A DNA stretch of 37,227 nt from Gemmatimonadota bacterium (GTDB taxonomy: Bacteria > Gemmatimonadota > Gemmatimonadetes > Longimicrobiales > Gaopeijiaceae): the NCBI GenBank assembly GCA_009692205.1, contig SHZR01000026.1, positions 1 through 37,227 of the forward strand, read 5' to 3'. The notes under the pieces are model-generated. The model did no database searches, was not told where the DNA came from, and worked only from the letters and a program-made list of their open reading frames with translations. Both the position numbers and the translations under genes were made by a program. Below, piece by piece: positions 33,852-37,227 of this stretch; position 1 is the first letter of the stretch; the number at the start of each line of letters is the position of its first letter.

Positions 33852-34804
33852 CCTTCGAGCTCGCGCGCCCGGCCTGGCTCTGGCTGCTCGCCATTCTGCC
33901 GCTGTGGTGGTGGTACGTCCGCCCGGGCTCGGGTTGGGGGCTGCTCGTCGCTCGCGGCGACGAGGCCCGGTCCGTGTCGCTGCGTCGCTGGACGGCCGCG
34001 GCCGTCGAGGGCGCCCCGCGACTCCTCCGCGCCGCGGCCGTCGCGTGCTTGGTGGTGGCGCTCGCGAGGCCGCAGCTCGTGCGCACCTATCGGGAACCGC
34101 GCAGCGAAGGCGTTGGCATCGCCATCGCCATCGACCTCTCCACGTCGATGTGGGCGCTGGACATGGGACCGGGAACGACGCGTCTCCAGGCAGCCAAGGA
34201 GGCCGTGCAGCGCTTCCTCGTGAGTCGCGACGCCGACGACGACATCGGGCTCGTGTCGTTCGCTGGAGAGGCCCACGTCCGACTTCCGCTCACCTACGAT
34301 CGGTACGTGGTGCAAGAGGCTGTCTCTGGGCTCGAGGTCGGGCTGCTCCTCGACGGCACGGACATCGCGGGCGCGATCGCGATGGGCGCAGGGCTCCTCA
34401 AGGATGCGCCGCAGAGCAGCAAGATGCTCATCCTCGTCACGGACGGCGCACACAACAAAGCCGGCCTCGTCCCCGGCATGGCCGCGAGGGCCGCAGCGGC
34501 CGTCGGCGTGACGATCTTCCCGATCGCGATCGGCTCGGAGGAGGCACTCCAGCGGGGCGGCTCCGGCATGGAGACCGTCCTCGCGCAAGCGGCCCGCATC
34601 ACCGGCGGGCGCTACTTCCGTGCGACGGACGTCTCGGCACTCGATCAGATCTACGCGGAGATCGATCGGCTCGCGGTCCGCTCCGAGGAGATCGTCGAGC
34701 GGACCGAGGTCACGCCGGTGGGGCACTGGTTCTTCCTGGCCGCGCTCGCCCTCCTCGTGGGCGGGAGCACGCTGCGCGCATCCCCGTGGGGAGTCCTGCC
34801 ATGA
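33848..34804 (+). CDS. batA: BatA-like vWA protein
   Basis: The 318-aa protein has N-terminal membrane helices (A-W-L-W-L-L-A-I-L-P-L-W-W-W-Y and L-L-R-A-A-A-V-A-C-L-V-V-A-L). A vWA domain follows with the full metal site D96-L-S-T-S100, T-D-I in the G-T-D-I-A-G-A-I loop and V-T-D-G-A-H-N. A C-terminal helix (W-F-F-L-A-A-L-A-L-L-V-G-G) closes it. This is a typical BatA, an inner-membrane protein of the Bacteroides aerotolerance system; its true function is unresolved. GTG at 33848 overlaps the BatD stop (GTGA), and the stop overlaps batB as ATGA. Confidence 0.88.
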   Translation: MTFELARPAWLWLLAILPLWWWYVRPGSGWGLLVARGDEARSVSLRRWTAAAVEGAPRLLRAAAVACLVVALARPQLVRTYREPRSEGVGIAIAIDLSTSMWALDMGPGTTRLQAAKEAVQRFLVSRDADDDIGLVSFAGEAHVRLPLTYDRYVVQEAVSGLEVGLLLDGTDIAGAIAMGAGLLKDAPQSSKMLILVTDGAHNKAGLVPGMAARAAAAVGVTIFPIAIGSEEALQRGGSGMETVLAQAARITGGRYFRATDVSALDQIYAEIDRLAVRSEEIVERTEVTPVGHWFFLAALALLVGGSTLRASPWGVLP

Positions 34805-35811
34805 CGCTCGCGCGCCCGGAGTTGCTCGCGCTCGTGCCGCTCGGCGCGGCGCTCCTCACGCTCGCGCTCGTGGTCCAGTGGAAGCGCCTCCGGAGGCTCG
34901 AACAGCTGTTCGGCGATTCCGCGCTCCGGCGGCTCCTCCCGCTCGCGGCGCGTCGTTTTCCCGTCGCCCGCCTGCTCTGCCTCGTGCTGGCGGGCGTCGC
35001 GATCGCCCTTGGCGCAGTGGGCGTTGCGCAGGACGCGCCCGCGCCCCCTCCGCCCGTAGCGCCGCTCGACCTGGCAATCGCGGTCGATGTGTCGCTCTCG
35101 ATGGGCGCGGCCGACACCGAGCCCAGCCGCGTCGCCCGCGCGCGGCAGGTCGTCACGCGTCTGTCCGAGGCCCTGCCGGGAGCACGCACCGTGCTCGTGG
35201 TCTTCGCAGATTGGCCCTACACCCTCGTGCCTCCCACGGACGATCCCGCCGTCGTGGGCTATTTCGCAGAGGCGCTCGAGGCGAACCTCCTGCTCGACCG
35301 TGACCAAGGGACCGCACTCTCGGCCGCGATCGCGCAGGCGCGTGAGGCGCTCGCGTCGCGTCCTCGCCCGGGGGCCCGCCGCGTGATCCTGGTGCTCTCC
35401 GACGGTGGCGCGCACGAGGGCGAGTCCGCGGTGCTCGCCGAAGCCGCTGCCGCAGCCGCGGACGGCTTGGAGGTGTGGGCGGCGGGGCTCGGCACCGAAC
35501 GCGGCGCGGAAATCGGGACCGAGACCGGTCCGGTGTTGGACGCAGGGGGCGTCCCCCTGGTGGCACGCCTCGACGAGGCTCTCTTGCAGCGGATGGCCGC
35601 GGCTGGAGGCGGACGCTACGAGCGCGTGAGTGACGACCGAGGCCTGCGCTCGCTCGTCGCCGGACTCCAGGATCTGGCGGAGCCATCGGCGACGGACCGC
35701 CCCGCGTCCGGAGACCTGACCTTCCTGCTCGCGCTCTTCGCGTTCCCGCTGCTCCTGATCGAGGGGGCCTTGGACGGGGGGAGGGGCGCGCGGCCCCGGG
35801 AGGACGCATGA
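34801..35811 (+). CDS. batB: BatB-like vWA protein
   Basis: The 336-aa protein has a membrane helix pair (A-L-L-T-L-A-L-V-V and L-C-L-V-L-A-G-V-A-I-A). A vWA domain follows with D96-V-S-L-S100, T-A-L-S-A-A-I and L-V-L-S-D-G-G-A-H-E. A C-terminal helix (L-T-F-L-L-A-L-F-A-F-P-L-L-L-I) closes it. It is the second vWA subunit of the Bat operon, and is expected to sit with BatA in the inner membrane. ATG at 34801 overlaps the BatA stop and the stop overlaps the TPR gene as ATGA. Confidence 0.87.
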   Translation: MTLARPELLALVPLGAALLTLALVVQWKRLRRLEQLFGDSALRRLLPLAARRFPVARLLCLVLAGVAIALGAVGVAQDAPAPPPPVAPLDLAIAVDVSLSMGAADTEPSRVARARQVVTRLSEALPGARTVLVVFADWPYTLVPPTDDPAVVGYFAEALEANLLLDRDQGTALSAAIAQAREALASRPRPGARRVILVLSDGGAHEGESAVLAEAAAAAADGLEVWAAGLGTERGAEIGTETGPVLDAGGVPLVARLDEALLQRMAAAGGGRYERVSDDRGLRSLVAGLQDLAEPSATDRPASGDLTFLLALFAFPLLLIEGALDGGRGARPREDA

Positions 35812-36581
35812 GCCGCGTCGAACAAGCTCTTTGGCTGCGCGCGACTGGAGCGATGCTGCTCTGTCTTCTCGGCGTCGTCCTCTCGGGCACCATCGAGCGG
35901 AGAAGCGACGAGCGGGGGAACCGCCTCTACCGGAACGGGAACTTCCCCGGAGCGGCACGCCTGTACGGCGACCACGCGCGCGCCGACTCCGCCCTGGACC
36001 GCCTTCACTACAACTTCGGCACGACGCTCATCGATCTGGGCAGCCCCTCGGCCGCTGGCGAGCTCGAGAGAGCCGCCGCGAGCCCCGACAGCGGTCTGCG
36101 CGTGCGGGCCCTCTTCAACCTCGGCCGACTGCACCTCCTGCGCGCGCGGGAGGCTCCCGCGTCCGACTCGGCGAGGGCGTACGCCGGCCGGTCCGTGGAT
36201 GCCAACAAGCAGGTCCTCCGCCTCGAGCCCGGCCGGGCGGACGCGCGTTGGAACCTCGCGCTCGCGCAGCGGATGCTCGACTCCATGAACGCCGAGTCCG
36301 GGCGCGCGGGCACGGAGAGCGTGGATGGATCGTCCGACTCGGACGAGCGCGTCCTTTCAGACGAGCTCCGCGAGTTCGAGGACGACAGCGAGGTGAACGA
36401 CGCTCCTCGCCAGGGCGCCGACGAGGCGCTCGCCCAAGCCGACGAGTCGACCCCGCTTTCCGAGGTCGAGGCCATCCTGTCGGCCGATGTCGATCGGTCG
36501 GTCATCGTGAGGAAGCTCCTCACCTACGAAGGACGAGTGCAGCGCCGGGTGCGGGCCGGCCGCGCCTCGCCCCGCTGGTGA
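35808..36581 (+). CDS. batC: BatC-like TPR protein
   Basis: The 257-aa product has a membrane anchor or signal (A-T-G-A-M-L-L-C-L-L-G-V-V-L-S-G). A TPR region follows (G-N-R-L-Y-R-N-G-N-F-P-G-A-A-R-L-Y, L-H-Y-N-F-G-T-T-L-I-D-L-G, A-L-F-N-L-G-R-L-H-L-L and A-R-W-N-L-A-L-A-Q-R-M-L). An acidic, Ser/Asp-rich linker and a short helical C-terminus come last. This is the usual BatC pattern. It ends the co-translated bat operon, 4-nt overlapped with batB. Confidence 0.8.
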   Translation: MSRVEQALWLRATGAMLLCLLGVVLSGTIERRSDERGNRLYRNGNFPGAARLYGDHARADSALDRLHYNFGTTLIDLGSPSAAGELERAAASPDSGLRVRALFNLGRLHLLRAREAPASDSARAYAGRSVDANKQVLRLEPGRADARWNLALAQRMLDSMNAESGRAGTESVDGSSDSDERVLSDELREFEDDSEVNDAPRQGADEALAQADESTPLSEVEAILSADVDRSVIVRKLLTYEGRVQRRVRAGRASPRW

Positions 36582-36622
36582 CGGCTTGGGTGCCCCGGCC
36601 GAACCTGTTAGAAATAGGAATT

Positions 36623-36647
36623 GGCGGGCCCCGGGTGGGCTCCCGCC
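36623..36647 (+). terminator. Hairpin after the bat operon
   Basis: GGCGGG (36623-36628) pairs with CCCGCC (36642-36647), with partial inner pairing of CCC and GGG. It lies 41 nt after the batC stop. There is no T-run, so it is a candidate terminator. The rest of 36582-36721 shows no gene. Confidence 0.4.
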
Positions 36648-36721
36648 TCATGCGGCATCGGCCGCTTTGACAAGCGGGAGACCACGAAGTCGCGAGAGCG
36701 CCGGTCGCTTCGCGTCCACCG

Positions 36722-37079
36722 TCGGCCGTCGGCCTGATTCCCTCGGGGATCGGACCCCTGGATGAGCGGGCGGGAGGCCTTCACGCCGCCGGCTCGTACC
36801 TGATCGTCGGCGCCCCGGGACCCGCCAAGATGGTGGCCGCCCTGCAGTTCCTGCATGCGGGGAGCCAGATCGGCGAGAAGTGCCTGCTCCTGAGCAACGC
36901 CGACCTGGAGGGCATGCTCGGCGTGGCGAGAGGCTGGGGCTTCGACTTCGAGCGACCCTGGGAGCAGGGCACGATGAAGCTCCTCGGGTTCAAGGACGAC
37001 TTCGAGCTGCGGGCGATTCGCTCGGTCGAGCCGGACGAGGTCCTGGAGGAACTCGACGCCCTCGTGGGACGCGACGTGG
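36722..37079 (+). pseudogene. KaiC/RAD55-like ATPase fragment cut by an IS element
   Basis: Plus-strand frame with the KaiC-type head (L-I-P-S-G-I-G-P-L-D-E-R-A-G-G-L), then G-S-Y-L-I-V-G-A-P-G-P-A-K-M-V-A-A-L-Q-F-L-H-A-G, and K-C-L-L-L-S-N-A-D-L-E-G-M-L. The P-loop reads G-A-P-G-P-A-K-M where G-P-P-G-T-G-K-T is usual, so Gly and Thr needed for ATP binding are gone. No ATG, GTG or TTG precedes the domain in frame after a TGA at 36668-36670; ATG at 36650 is cut off by that TGA after six codons. At 37080 the IS3-like end replaces the C-terminus, and the frame runs to 37138 through IS sequence. It is probably a dead gene. Confidence 0.7.
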
Positions 37080-37108
37080 TGAACCGGACCCGGTTTCCTG
37101 GACAAGGG

Positions 37109-37128
37109 GGCGGCCTAATCAGGCCGCC
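37109..37128 (-). terminator. Hairpin at the end of the IS transposase gene
   Basis: GGCGGCCT (37109-37116) and AGGCCGCC (37121-37128) form a perfect 8-bp stem with a 4-nt loop containing part of the transposase stop codon. IS elements often end transcription this way. Confidence 0.45.
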
Positions 37129-37226
37129 ATGCGGGTGAGCTGCTTGCGGATCTCGGCCGGGGTCTTGTGGCCGTGCCGCTCGACGAGCCAACCGCGGTTG
37201 TAACGCTCGATGAACTCTCCGATCAC
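37119..37226 (-). CDS. IS3-family transposase OrfB, C-terminus (partial)
   Basis: The minus strand reads V-I-G-E-F-I-E-R-Y-N-R-G-W-L-V-E-R-H-G-H and then K-T-P-A-E-I-R-K-Q-L, ending at TGA (37119-37121). The Y-N-x-x-W-L-(x)n-G-x-x-T-P-x-E pattern is the last part of IS3-group integrase-type (DDE) transposases, downstream of the catalytic Glu. The catalytic domain would lie beyond 37227. It is the coding part of the element whose end is at 37080. Confidence 0.8.
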   Translation of the reverse strand: MIGEFIERYNRGWLVERHGHKTPAEIRKQLTRMAA

Positions 37227-37227
37227 G

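Larger units (their letters stand above)
37080..37227 (-). mobile_element. IS3-family insertion sequence, one end (partial)
   Basis: The terminus begins TGAACCGGACC at 37080, a TG-starting IS3-type end. It is followed by a GC-rich palindrome (37109-37128) and the C-terminal coding part of an IS3 OrfB transposase on the minus strand. The rest of the element, the other inverted repeat and the target duplication lie outside the window. Confidence 0.75.

Overview
The window is very GC-rich, gene-dense DNA with long reading frames open on both strands, short gaps, many GTG/TTG starts and frequent 4-nt ATGA/GTGA/TTGA overlaps. The protein set points to a Gram-negative, aerobic, non-enteric bacterium: DUF4159 proteins, MoxR/DUF58/BatA-type von Willebrand A (vWA) proteins, a DUF4175-like coiled-coil giant, a membrane-anchored DtxR-type regulator and EttA. 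In my judgement Gemmatimonadota or a close relative is most likely, but this is inference from gene content only. No rRNA, tRNA or CRISPR array is visible.

Layout. (1) 1-5754 holds loosely linked accessory genes: the tail of a MazF-like toxin, a spermidine-synthase-like protein, a secreted hypothetical, an EgtC-type class II amidotransferase, a DinB-like gene cut by an in-frame amber codon, a secreted alpha/beta hydrolase, a VOC protein, a PP2C phosphatase and a small membrane protein. (2) 5933-21377 is one co-oriented block of nine genes: DUF4159, vWA/GATase membrane protein, caspase-like (C13-like) protein lacking the Cys, TPR metallopeptidase, DUF4159, MoxR AAA+ ATPase, DUF58, BatA-like protein and a 1193-aa DUF4175-like protein with a collagen-like Gln/Gly tail. 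It looks like a cell-envelope MoxR-vWA chaperone/protease machine. (3) 21522-24921 encodes EttA, then two coupled genes for pseudopilin-like membrane proteins. (4) 24926-26290 encodes a KANL3/Tex30-like hydrolase and an outer-membrane-barrel-like protein, both on the minus strand.

(5) 26364-32696 is a divalent-metal locus. On the minus strand lie a membrane-anchored MntR/DtxR regulator carrying two FeoA domains, feoB of the NNF-CNGR type, a free FeoA and a second canonical feoB. A ZIP-like permease is divergent on the plus strand. A perfect 8+6+8 palindrome lies between the regulator and the permease, and a second, imperfect palindrome lies in front of feoA. (6) 32832-36581 is a second, compact Bat operon (BatD-like, BatA, BatB, BatC/TPR) with four-gene translational coupling but no MoxR or DUF58 of its own, so it may rely on those of block 2. 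(7) 36582-37227 holds a decayed KaiC/RAD55-like gene interrupted by the end of an IS3-family insertion sequence, whose transposase runs off the window.

The observations I rate highest are the membrane-anchored regulator fused to two FeoA domains beside its transporter and operator, the Cys-less caspase-like protein coupled to a metallopeptidase in the MoxR block, and the collagen-like tail of the DUF4175-like protein.
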